From Gautieria morchelliformis (lineage: Eukaryota; Basidiomycota; Agaricomycetes; Gomphales; Gomphaceae): a DNA stretch of 64,000 bases. The position numbers and the translations under genes were made by a program. The stretch spans positions 47,466 through 111,465 of the forward strand of contig WHVA01000387.1 in the NCBI GenBank assembly GCA_015179125.1, read 5' to 3'. A model generated the notes under the pieces. The model searched no databases, was not told the origin of the DNA, and was given only the letters and a program-made list of their open reading frames with translations. Shown here one piece after another: positions 52,898 through 62,917 of the stretch; position 1 is the stretch's first letter; each line of letters starts with the position of its first letter.

Positions 52898-55800
52898 TTA
52901 TTTTTTATTTTTTATTTTTTTTTTATATCCATTGTTATCCATTGAGACGCGTGCTCATGTAGGATATTACAAGCGTTGTACCTACTGAGTGACCGTGAGA
53001 AAAGCACTAAACATAAGCCCTAAGGCTAGGAGGTCCCAATATGGACTGACTCCCTTGGAAACTAGTTGCTATAATATAAACATGGCATAATAGGTGTGGG
53101 CATGTCCCGAAACACGTGAGAAGTTGTCCGTGATCTGTTTTGGCTGTCTACAAAAGTGACCATTGATAAAAGAATGAGAGAGGAGACGCATATCCCACGC
53201 ATGGGCGCGGGTGGGCAGAGGGGGCGGGCAGGCTGGGCGGGCGTAGGCGTGGCGTGCGCGGTTGCGGCGAGCGGGTGTGCAGCGAGCGGGTGCGTGGCAG
53301 CGAGGGCGAGTGGGTCGGGCGGGAGTCTGTGAAAGGGCATGGGAGGTCAGCGTTTTGCTCAATACGTGGGTGTCTACTTGTTGTGCGCAGATGGGGCGTG
53401 GGTTAAGGATTGTGCGGGGGTTTTGGGGGGGGAAGGAAGCGTTTGGTGGCGTTGACGTAGTCGAGCGTGTATTCTACACATTCAGGGTCTGATAGAAGCT
53501 TGGAGAGGTTGAGTGCGTCCTGTCGTAGTACGTTGACTACAGGCTGTCAATGACGGGCGTGCGCTACACATGAGAGCAGAAAATGTCGGACCGTTTCTTC
53601 GCACTGGTTGCAGGCGGGGCATATTGGGGTGTCGCTGGCCCCTATTTTGTGCAGATGTCGGTGGAGGTGAGCGTGTCCCATTCTGAGCTGCATGAGGATG
53701 CTGGATTGGCGCCGTGGGAGGCTGTTCGCAATTTTGCGGTAACCGTCTGATGGGGCGTTTGGGTCGATCTTGTGGAATCTTTGATATCTGGGTGATTGTT
53801 CAAACATGCGTGTTACTGCGGTTTTGAGCTGCTTTTTGTACGTTGCCTTGAGAGCTGACTTGCTGCTCGGTAAGCGCGAGCGTAGTTTTCTGGAAGGGAT
53901 TGGGGTGAGCTACTGTGTCCTCCCGCTGCCTCTTTAGCTAGCTCATCGGCTGTCTCATTCCCTACAATACCTTTGTGCCCGGGTACCCATCGTACCTCGA
54001 ATGGAACACCTTGATGTCGCTCCGCGGCCTGCTGTATTTGATGGAGGAAGTGGTCAAGGAGGTGTTGCCCTGGGCCGCCCTTGCGGCTGTCGAGCACTTT
54101 GATCGCTGCCTGATTGTCGATGGCGATGGATACTCCGTCCAGGAAGTCATATTCTCGTAGCATGGTGGCGGCCAGTATCAATCCTACAACCTCCACCTCG
54201 TATACTGTGTGCTCTGCGTCAGTTCCTAGGTAATACTGCAGCTCCTTCCTTTGAGTGCCGTTGATAAACATTACCGCGGCTGCTCCGACCCCTCCGTCGA
54301 GGCTGGAACCGTCTGCGTAAATCTTGATGGAGGACGTGTCCATCTTGTCCTGGGAGATTGCCTCTTTCTCGCTCTCGGCTATTCTGATGCGCATGGGAGG
54401 GTTCCATGATGGGTTGTGTCGTATCGTTTGGATGGTCTCGATAGTTCCTGCTGCCAGGTTGTGGGCCCGCAGTAGCCCTGTAGCGGAGACCGATGTCTGC
54501 TTGGCTGTTCCGAGGCAATGCGCAGTCGTGCGTGTAGCGGGTGGGAGGGTGGTAGTGTGAGCATGCGTAGAAGGGCGTTGAACGTGTGCTTGTCTGCCGC
54601 TAGCTGGATGGGAAGAAGGTCAGCATGTATATCTAGTAAGTCAGTGGGCGTGGAGCGGAGTGCCCCCGTTATGTATATGGAAGCCATCCTTTGCACTCTA
54701 GCTAGCTTCGACGCGAATCCGACTGTGCCGCGAGCTTTCTTGCCATTATTGCTTTGGCGCACCAGTGTGAACCAAACGTCGGCCGTGTATAACATCTTGG
54801 GAATAGCGATGCTGAGGTAAAGATGTCTCATGTTGCGGTAGGACATTCCCTTCGTCGGTTTAGATAGCCTTCGGAACTGTAAAACACAGTCAGTGCCTTT
54901 GGCGACGGCGTGTGCTGCTTGTTCTCTGAATCGTAGCTTCCTGTCCAGTATAGCCCCGAGTAGCTTGTGAGATTCTATTGGCGTGATCGTGACTCCGGCT
55001 AGAGTGAGCGGTCGTCCTTGCAGTAGTTTCGTCTTCTTCCCTTTCTGCTTCGGGTCCCTGATTCTCTTCCTAGTAAAATCAATTAGCTGCATCTTGTCTA
55101 TCTCAAACTGCGAGTTGTGGTCTTGGGACCAGTCGTTGGCCCCCCCTCGCCTCGTCATCATCCTGACTAGCCCCGCATGCGCTTGTTTGAATGTCTTGGC
55201 TGCCACTAGGAACGTCACATCGTCAATGAACGCAGGTGCCATCTCTCCTTTGTTCTGCTTGGCTACCTCTATCAACCCCGCGTTGTAGAAGTGGTAAAGT
55301 ATGACTGAGATCGGGTCCCCTTGGTCGCACCCATTGTCTATGTCTAGCGGGTCCGACACGAAGTCGTCGAATTGGATCCTTGTTCGCCATCCTTGTAACC
55401 TGCTTCGCACCCAGTTAGTATATTCCTCTGGCACTCCTTTCATTCGCATATCGTAGATCAGCCTGTCCACTGCTACGCTCAGGAACGCTCCTTTGACATC
55501 TAGAAATAAAGCCGATACAACTTTTCCTTTCCTCCATTGCTCTTTAATGAAGTCCGTCGTTACGTGCAACGCGTCGACGGTGTTCCTTCCCGCTCGTCCT
55601 CCGAAGTTGGTGGACGGCAATAGCTGAAGCTGTTCTGCGTAGTAGGACAGCGTTTCTGCCACGCAGCCAGATAGGGGTTTGGCTAGAGTTTCCATCAGTG
55701 TGATGGGGCGATAGGCCTTCGCTCGCGTGTAGTCAGGTTTTCCGGGTTTGCGCAGCGCGGCAACGATGGTGGTTCTCCATTGCTGTGGGTACGTGTCGAA

Positions 55801-56988
55801 GTGGAAGGTGGCACGGTAGATGCATCCTAAATAAGGAGTGATCAGCTCTGCGCAGTGAGTCAGCACTGCATTGGAGAGCCCCGAGGGCCCCGCAGCCTTG
55901 TACGGGCTCATTTTCCCAATGACTCTTAGTATCTGCTGGTTAGTAACTGGGGCATACTCAAATGCAGGTGTCGGAAACGGTGTGTGCATCTCCTGGCTGG
56001 GTCGCACCCCTTGCGAGGGGAAGAAAGATTTGAAGAGGAGCTTGCTTTTTTCTGCGTTGTCCGTGACTCGAGTTGTCTTGCCGTCATCGCCTGTGGTTTG
56101 GAGGGGCGGTATTCTTGTGCGCGCCCCGTCCGTGGATGGCCCTGACACTAGCCGGTTCGCTGTCCAGACACTGGCTTCATCCACGCTCTGCAGCCAGTCG
56201 TACCAAAAATCCTGTTTAGTGGTGCGAATTAGATCAGTGTAGTCGTTCCTTGTGTTGCGGTAGTCCTGGTGCGCTGGGTGCAGTGGGTCGCTCTAGGCGC
56301 GGTTAGCATACCTTGCGGCTCTCCGCATTTTGGACCTGGCTTGGCTAAGTTCTTTGGTCCACCACCTCTTGGCATATGGCGATTGCACCGTGAAGGGTAC
56401 ATTCACCTCCACCGTCGTATTGATGGCCGTGGTGAGTGCTGTTAGGCGCTCCTCGATCTCGTCTGCCTCTGTGATTTCGCTGGGGTGAGGGGTCTTGCTT
56501 AGCTGTTCCGCCAGGTATTCCCTGAATCTTGGCCAATCGACCTGGCGCCAGTTCCTTCTGGCTTGTTCCTCGGCTGCCGGGGTGGATATGTCGATTGTGC
56601 TGGAGATGGGTCCGGCCGCGTTAGGTTTTTGGTGGTGCTTGCTCGTAGAGTCGGGAGGTCCTTCGGCAGCGCCATGAGCATGTCGTGCTGTGCCAGGAGG
56701 TCCAGTAGAATCTGTGCCCTGTCTAGATTAGCAGTTGTAAATAGGTGCGCGTTGCGCTCTTCATCCCACAGCGGGTGGTGGCAGTTGAAATCCCCTATCC
56801 ATAGCATTTTGAGTGGGTCGATGAGCTTGGTGCCTCACGCGTCCATCTGGATTGTGTCGTGTACAATTCGTATGCTGTGTGAGTTCTCGCAGTCATTGTA
56901 TATGTTGAAGATCGTGATGATCCCGGTGTTGGTTTGTATTGCTGTTGCCACTACGTCTTGCGAGGGCACGTCGATCTGCTGCCATGTG
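52896..56988 (-). mobile_element. LINE-3: 5'-truncated non-LTR retrotransposon
   Basis: Minus orientation. The 3' end is marked by an A-rich tail (TTTTATTTTTTATTTTTT on the plus strand from about 52896). The 5' end is lost inside the endonuclease at about 56985-56988, where G3 pol sequence begins abruptly. ORF1 is absent. No target duplication is visible, because the sequences on the two sides (G2 LTR and G3 pol) belong to different elements. It is related to but distinct from LINE-1. Confidence 0.85.
53547..56988 (-). pseudogene. LINE-3 ORF2: endonuclease, RT, RNase H
   Basis: Endonuclease remnant 56988-56499 with IGDFNCHHPLWDEERN and TAG or frame lesions. RT is in the long open frame 56184-54379 (601 codons): ALRKPGKPDYTRAKAYRPIT, ALFLDVKGAFLSV, CDQGDPISVILYHFYN and the active site FIDD, all apparently functional. 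RNase H follows after a frameshift (54394-53813): IYADGSSLDGGVGAAAV, VYEVEVVGL, AIDNQAAIK and PGHKGIVGNETADE. The C-terminal motif CPACNQCEETVRHFLLSC is in another frame (53807-53547). The polymerase could still act in trans, but endonuclease truncation makes this copy immobile. Confidence 0.88.
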
Positions 56989-57430
56989 CACGTTGAGAAC
57001 CGTCTTCGATCTGCGCCAGCAGAACGAAAACACGGTGAAGGACGTCACGCCCTTCCCGGATCAGGATATCATACGCAGCAACATGGCTCGGTGCCAATAT
57101 CGAACTAAACTCGATATGTCAGAAGCATACGAGCAGATCTGGATCCATCCGGATCACGTAGCAAAGACAGCCTTTGCCACGATCCTCGGCACCTTCAGGA
57201 GCCAGGTGATACAGATGGGGGACTGTAACGCCCCATCAACATTCCAATGGCTGATAACGGCCATTTTCCGCGACTGCATAGGTCGCTTCGTCCATGTATA
57301 CATGGATGACATCTTCATATTCTCACTCTCAATACAAGAGCATGAAGAGCACCTCTTCATCGTCTTTGACAGACTGAGGAAGAACCACCTCTTTCTGAGC
57401 AAGAAAAAGATGGACCTCTACTCCATCTGA
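56989..57430 (+). pseudogene. G3 pol: reverse transcriptase, 5' part missing
   Basis: It starts abruptly at LRTVFDLRQQNENTVKD, which is inside the gypsy RT domain, so protease and the first RT motifs are missing. Motif A is YRTKLDMSEAYEQIW and the active site is VHVYMDDIFIFS. TGA 57428-57430 separates YSI from MECLGHMI, at a place where Arg (CGA) would be natural. The next ORF continues in the same frame. Left of it is the truncated LINE-3. Confidence 0.88.
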
Positions 57431-60220
57431 ATGGAGTGCCTCGGCCATATGATCAATGGCCGAGGGGTACATGCCGACAAGGATAAGATGCAATGCATCC
57501 GTGAGTGGCGCAGGCCACGGACGTTCAGCGACGTCCAGCGTTTCCTCAGGCTGGTACAGTATCTGGCACACTACATGCCGGATGTTAGCGCATATACCAC
57601 CCCGCTATCGGGCTGTGCACGTAATAACCGTCCATTCAAATGGACGCCACTGCTCGACAAATGCTGGCAAAGCATTAAGGCGTTGGCCTGTAAGGCCCCG
57701 ATCCTGCGTCCAGTAGACGCAAGGTGCCCAGAGCCAATCTGGGTGATCACCGACGGATCAAAAGCCGGCATCGGTGCGGTCTACGGCCAAGGTCCTGACT
57801 GGAAAACTTGTCGACCAGTCGGCTTCTTGTCAAAGAAGTTCAGCGTTGCTCAGCAACACTACCGGACTCACGAGCACGAGACTATTGCGGTGCTCGAGGC
57901 TCTCATGAAATGGGAGGACAAACTGCTGGGGCGAAGGTTCACCCTCGTCACAGACCACAAGGGACTCGAGTACTTCGAGACCCAAAAGAGCCTATCTGAC
58001 CGACAGGTCAGATGGTGGGAGTTTCTCTCACGGTTCAATCTCAACACCGTTCATGTTGACGGTGTAGAGAACAAGGTAGCGGACTGCCTGTCGCGCTACT
58101 ACAAGAGCAACACGAGTGATGACAATCACCCGGACCACGTCTTCGTGGACGCGGATGCGCGTCTAGATCCGGACGGTGAGTTATTGCCCACCGACCGGTA
58201 TGTCGAGCTGCGAACAGCGGCGACAACACGCTCTAAACGCCTCGCTGAGAAGACAGAGGCGAGAGTAATGGAAGCCGCCGCATTAAACGAGGGCTCACCA
58301 GAGCCCGCGCACGTCGCCGTGTCAAGCGACGTCGACGATGACGTCAGAGCCATCACCGCAGGGAATGACGGCGCACCCCTGCGCCGGATCATTGAGCAAG
58401 GCGTAGACCTGTCTAAGGTCCTACGAGACGTGTACCATAGGGACACCATGTTCACAAAGATCATGGCACACCTGGACGCGCACCCGAGATTCGGGATCCG
58501 GGACGGGCTGATCTGGACTAAGAATCAGCTCAAAAGAGATGTCATTGCCGTCGCCCGCTCTGTTCTTCAAGGGGGAAGGAGGCTGATCGAAATTATCATC
58601 AATCGGGCACATCAGATAGTCGGCCACTACGGCCATCTGAAGACTTCGAACTACGTTCGAAGAGCATATTGGTGGCCGGGCATGAGCACAGACATAGAAG
58701 CGTTCTGCACATCGTGCGTGAGGTGTCAGATGACGAAAACCGGGCCATCTTCACCTTGCGCGACGGCGCCGTTGCCGGTGCGCGCAACATCGGGGCTCGC
58801 GTCCCGATTGTTGGCGCCGACTCCGACCACGACAACAACGGAAGGGCAGAGCGCACCTTCCGACTCTGCGTACGGCGTCCCAGATGGATGGGAGTCAGAC
58901 TCGTCCGTCTGGAAGACGTACGACCCCGAACAGGCACAGCGGCTGGCAGAGCAGCCAAAGAAAAAGCGCAAGAAATTGCGCGGCTCCCTCCACTCCGTCA
59001 ATGGGCTAGCCATTGCGAAGGAAAGCGCAATCAGCGCTTACCTAGCGGCGTCATCGTCGCACACCATCAACGACCCCGCCCTTCAGCGGCGGGTAGCACA
59101 GGTCGAGGCCCAGTACATCGGGCCTGGCGTGGCCCTACATCCGCCGGCGGGGACAGTTGAGTCGGTTCATCCTCCATACCCGGGGGAGGGAAGGCTCATC
59201 CCACTCGGAGATCCACCGATCTCCGAGACGGGCCTCCTACCACGACCGGTAGGAAAGGCCCAACAACGTCGTACCCAATGGTACGACGTCTGCCCGCTCG
59301 ATGAACCCCGCTTCATCGAACTCATAGCGCGGGCAAAAGAAATGCTGCAGATCGCGCGTACGCGCGAGATGATCAGCGTGTTCAAACGCATCGAGCGCGA
59401 ACAACGCGCTCGCAATCCCAAAAGGGATTGTCTCGTGATAGCGGGCGGTACCCCGCACGACATCGCGGCCATTCTAAAGGGTTGGATACACAACCCTGAA
59501 GGAATCCCATCCGCCATCTGTGACAACGCGGATGGCACCTTCAACCTAGACGACATGGACGTCTGGTTGTGGTTGAAGGCCCTTGCACCCCGGGTCAAAG
59601 GGGTCGCATCACCGCTCAGGGCGAGGCTACTCGACCTCTTCGGCTCGATGGACCAATGGTCGAGCCTCGTCGACGCCAGGGAAGTGCTGATACCTCAGAG
59701 CACCACCCTGTGGCTCTCAATCACGGGCCCATTCCCTGTGGAGGGCCGGGCCGGCCCCGACATCCCACTCGCGGAGATCGCGAGATGGTTGGCCCGCTAC
59801 GCGGGAGTCACTCGTGAGCGAGCGGCGCGCATTGAACATTATGTTCAGCGCAGCATCACCGGCGCGGCATTCAGCGCCGCCGCCCGTGAGGGCCAACAAA
59901 AGGTCATTGAGACCAGCCACGTGAGGGCCGCAGTGCCACGACCCCTCACTCACGCTCGGCTTGACCAAGAGCTGGCGCGCTTCCGGCCCCCTCCTCAAAC
60001 GGAGGACCCGGCTGTTGAGGCCATGCTCCGCGAGGACGCGGGCCCCAGCGCCCAAGCGGAGACCGCCGCTAATGGTGAGGCCGACCAGCCTCACCCGATC
60101 GCCACCGATGACGTGGAGGTGCCCCCGGAGGAGTCACGTGCCCCTCCGGCCCCGTACGACGACGACGTCGTCGTATCGGCCACTCTAGAGGACTCCCTCA
60201 TGGACGACCTCTATGAGTAG
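57431..60220 (+). CDS. Chimeric ORF: G3 RT end, RNase H, integrase finger, accessory protein
   Basis: A 929-codon open frame. Residues 1-about 80 finish the RT connection. RNase H follows (WVITDGSKAGIGAVYGQG, EHETIAVLEALMKW, VTDHKGLEYFE). The integrase zinc finger, near residues 395-437, has HQIVGHYGHLKTS and CTSCVRCQMTK. Right after it, at about 58745, the frame passes into the C-terminal two thirds of the G3 accessory ORF, seen complete on the minus strand at 62797-60816. The junction lies in a short shared stretch, CGGGCCATC. The integrase core, chromodomain and accessory N-terminus are therefore deleted, yet the frame is open. The tail holds a PKKKRKK basic patch and ends SLMDDLYE. The product would be RT-RNase H linked to the accessory protein; whether it is expressed is unknown. 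Confidence 0.85.
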   Translation: MECLGHMINGRGVHADKDKMQCIREWRRPRTFSDVQRFLRLVQYLAHYMPDVSAYTTPLSGCARNNRPFKWTPLLDKCWQSIKALACKAPILRPVDARCPEPIWVITDGSKAGIGAVYGQGPDWKTCRPVGFLSKKFSVAQQHYRTHEHETIAVLEALMKWEDKLLGRRFTLVTDHKGLEYFETQKSLSDRQVRWWEFLSRFNLNTVHVDGVENKVADCLSRYYKSNTSDDNHPDHVFVDADARLDPDGELLPTDRYVELRTAATTRSKRLAEKTEARVMEAAALNEGSPEPAHVAVSSDVDDDVRAITAGNDGAPLRRIIEQGVDLSKVLRDVYHRDTMFTKIMAHLDAHPRFGIRDGLIWTKNQLKRDVIAVARSVLQGGRRLIEIIINRAHQIVGHYGHLKTSNYVRRAYWWPGMSTDIEAFCTSCVRCQMTKTGPSSPCATAPLPVRATSGLASRLLAPTPTTTTTEGQSAPSDSAYGVPDGWESDSSVWKTYDPEQAQRLAEQPKKKRKKLRGSLHSVNGLAIAKESAISAYLAASSSHTINDPALQRRVAQVEAQYIGPGVALHPPAGTVESVHPPYPGEGRLIPLGDPPISETGLLPRPVGKAQQRRTQWYDVCPLDEPRFIELIARAKEMLQIARTREMISVFKRIEREQRARNPKRDCLVIAGGTPHDIAAILKGWIHNPEGIPSAICDNADGTFNLDDMDVWLWLKALAPRVKGVASPLRARLLDLFGSMDQWSSLVDAREVLIPQSTTLWLSITGPFPVEGRAGPDIPLAEIARWLARYAGVTRERAARIEHYVQRSITGAAFSAAAREGQQKVIETSHVRAAVPRPLTHARLDQELARFRPPPQTEDPAVEAMLREDAGPSAQAETAANGEADQPHPIATDDVEVPPEESRAPPAPYDDDVVVSATLEDSLMDDLYE

Positions 60221-60244
60221 GCGTTAACCCCTATAGTTGTTTAT

Positions 60245-60256
60245 AGAGGGGGAGGG
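60245..60256 (+). other. Polypurine tract of the G3 plus-strand copy
   Basis: AGAGGGGGAGGG directly before the LTR at 60257, the standard place for the plus-strand primer. The minus-strand copy has the equivalent tract at about 60780-60794. Confidence 0.8.
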
Positions 60257-60471
60257 TGTAAATAACCCGTGTATCTACATGTACATTAGTTATTTACATA
60301 ATCCCAGTGGGCCCCTTAGGGACCCACTGTATAGTTTATGCGTGGGAACCGGCTAGCGGTCCCCATCGCATCTTACTCTTACCTGTCACTACGTAGCATT
60401 CAGAATACCACTCATTGGTCAAGTTCTGCAGTGCCCTTGTGATACAAGGTCCTATGATCGACATCTTTACA
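60257..60471 (+). repeat. G3 LTR, intact (215 bp)
   Basis: Runs from TGTAAATAACCCGTG to CATCTTTACA. It contains the inverted CAGTGGGCCCC...GGGACCCACTG stem. It serves as the empty-site reference for the Ngaro insertion in the copy at 42306-47144. Confidence 0.9.
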
Positions 60472-60608
60472 CCAAAAGACTTCAAAAGGGTAATACCCAA
60501 GGCAATCGTAGTAACAGCAAAAATAAATGGAAAGGACGTACAGGCGTTGTTAGACTCGGGCTCTCTTGTAAAGATGTCTATCTTAAGCCTTAAGTCACAA
60601 GAGCACGA
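60472..60608 (+). pseudogene. Gypsy protease fragment between the inverted G3 copies
   Basis: The frame gives INGKDVQALLDSGSLVKM, an aspartic-protease active-site region (DSG). About 45 codons only, with no start or continuation. It is directly joined to the LTR on its left and to a truncated inverted LTR on its right, so it is a leftover of a larger rearranged element. Confidence 0.75.
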
Positions 60609-60779
60609 CAGAACTTGACCAATGTGTGGTATTCTGATGCTACATAGTGACAGTGTAAGGGTAAGATGCGATGGGGACCGCTAGCTGGTTCCCATGCATA
60701 AACTATACAGTGGGTCCCTAAGGGGCCCACTGGGATTATGTAATAACTATTGTACATGTAGATACATGGGTTATTTACA
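60609..60779 (-). repeat. G3 3' LTR of the inverted copy, truncated
   Basis: In element sense it starts TGTAAATAACCCATG at 60779 and runs to CAAGTTCTG at 60609, lacking the last 45 or so bases. It reads ACATGTACAATAG across the point where the Ngaro element entered the other LTR. Confidence 0.88.
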
Positions 60780-60815
60780 CCCTCCCCCTCTATAGACAAC
60801 TATAGGGGTTAACTA

Positions 60816-62797
60816 CTACTCATAGAGGTCATCCATGAGGGAGTCCTCTAGAGTGGCCGATACGATGACGTCGTCGTCGTACGGGGCCGGCGGAGCACGT
60901 GACTCCTCCGGGGGCACCTCCGCGTCATTGGTGGTGATTGGGTGAGGCTGGTCGGCCTCACCACTGGCGGCGGTATCCGCTTGGGTGCTGGGGTCCATGT
61001 CCTCGCGGAGCATGGCCTCAACGGCCGGGTCCTCAGTCTGAAGAGGGGGCCGGAAGCGTGCCAGCTCTTGGTCGAGCTGGGCGTGAGTGAGGGGTCGCGG
61101 CACCGCGGCCCTCATGTGGCTGGTCTCGATGACCTTTTGTTGGCCCTTGCGAGCGGCGGCACTGAATGCTGCGCCGGTGATGCTGCATTGAACATAATGT
61201 TCAATGTGCGCCACTCGCTCACGAGTGACTCCCGCGTAGCGGGCCAACCATCTCGCGATCTCCGCGAGTGGGATGTCGGGACCAGCTCGGCGAATGGGCC
61301 CGTGATTGAGAGCTGCAGGGTGGTGCTCTGGGGCGTCAGCACTTCCCTGGCGTCGACGAGGCTCGACCATTGGTCTGTCGAGCCGAAGAGGTCGAGTAGC
61401 CTCACCCTGAGTGGTGATGTGACCCCTTTGACCCGGGGCGCAAGGGCCTTCAACCACATCCAGACGTCCATGTCGTCTAGGTTGAAGGTGCCATCCGCAT
61501 TGTCACGGATGGCGGATGGGATTCCTTCAGGGTTGTGTATCCAACCCTTTAGAATGGCCGCGATGTCGTGCGGGGTACCGCCCGCTATCACGAGACAATC
61601 CCTTTTGGGATTGCGAGCGCGTTGTTCGCACTCGATGCGTTTGAACACGCTGATCATCTCGCGCGTACGCGCGATCTGCAGCATTTCTTTTGCCCGCGCT
61701 ATGAGTTCGATGAAGCGGGGTTCATCGAGCGGGCAGACGTCGTACCATTGGGTACGACGTTGTTGGGCCTTTCCTACCGGTCGTGGTAGGAGGCCCGTCT
61801 CGGAGATCGGTGGATCTCCGAGTGGGATGAGCCTTCCCTCCCCCGGGTATGGAGGATGAACCGACTCAACTGTCCCCGCCGGCGGATGTAGGGCCACGCC
61901 AGGCCCGATGTACTGGGCCTCGATCTGTGCTACCCGCCGCTGAAGGGCGGGGTCGTTGACGGTGTGCGACGATGACGCCGCGAGGTAAGCGCTAATTGCG
62001 CTTTCCTTCGCAATGGCTAGCCCATTGACGGTGTTGGGGGAGCCATGCAATTTCTTGCGCTTTTTCTTTGGCTGCTCTGCCAGCTGCTGGGCCCTTTCCG
62101 GGTCATACATCTTCCACACGGACGAGTCTGATTCCCATCCATCTGGGACGCCGTATGCAGAGTCGGAAGGCGCGCTATGCCCTTCCGTCGTTGTCGTTGT
62201 CGGGGTCGGTGCCAACAATCGGGACGCTAGTCCTGATGTTGCATGCGCTGGCAGAGGCACCGTCGCGCGAAGTGATGATGGCCCGGCCACTGGGTCCGTG
62301 GCCGGGTCATGTCGCGGCCTTTTTGAGGCAACGTGGGCCAGGGTAACCTGGAGCTGGGCTGCCCTCAGCTGTTGCTCCAGTTCCTTGATCCTGGCGTACT
62401 CGGTTGCGAGCGCGTCGTCGCGGTCATTGACCGCGCGTTCCAGCTCCTTGACCTCTTTTGTAAGGTCGTGGATGTCCCGGAGGGGCTCTTCTCGCGCGTC
62501 AGGCGCGATGCCCCTTGGGAGCCATCCCCAAGCTGCATCGACGGCGTCGCCGATGTCTTCATCCCGCAATTTGACCTTGCGGGTGCCGGTCGCGGCCCTA
62601 AGGTGCGCGGCGTAGTCTGCGCATGTTGCGCAATCGTCCAGGTGGACGATGGCGAGGGCGTCCTCCCATCCCACGATCATCCAGTGCTCCTGGTCTATTG
62701 GAGCATGGAGAATGTCTGCGGCCCCCTGCCTTGGGGCCGTTGTTCGCGTTGTGGACGTTGACGGATCAACGTCCATCCCATCTGTGGGGGGCATCAT
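60816..62797 (-). pseudogene. G3 accessory ORF downstream of pol
   Basis: ATG 62797 (MMPPTDGMDVDPSTST), about 120 bases after the pol stop. The frame runs to about 61295, where a small deletion shifts it; it then continues in frame 61457-60816 to SLMDDLYE. The restored length would be about 660 residues. Visible parts are a C-x2-C pair (DDCATCADY), a long coiled coil near residues 100-150 (KELERAVNDRDDALATEY), a basic patch KKKRKK like a nuclear localisation signal, a helical domain around LIARAKEMLQIARTREM and IAAILKGWIHNPEGIPSAI, and an acidic end. I do not recognise a family. It is neither Gag (wrong place, no zinc knuckle) nor Env (no signal peptide or membrane helix). The plus-strand copy preserves the C-terminal two thirds intact. 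Confidence 0.8.
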
Positions 62798-62917
62798 CTT
62801 CGTGGGTAGATGATGGTGGTTGCTTCCAAGAAGCGATGCGCCCTCGGAAAGATCCGAGGCGAAAATTTAACCGCACCGTGGCCGGCGCGTCATGTGGTCT
62901 GCACGTGACAGACGCGT

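Noticed and set aside
52320-60471. One large intact G3 element from 42306 to 60471
   Set aside because: LTR lengths match, but gag C-terminus, protease and the first part of RT are missing and no target duplication was found, so the two LTRs may come from different copies.
60942-61859. 305-codon plus-strand open frame
   Set aside because: It is antisense to the G3 accessory ORF; a matching shadow exists opposite the plus-strand copy at 59167-59598, so it follows from codon bias.
60816-62797. Envelope protein of an errantivirus-like element
   Set aside because: No signal peptide, no membrane helix and no cleavage site are visible; it has a nuclear-type basic patch instead.
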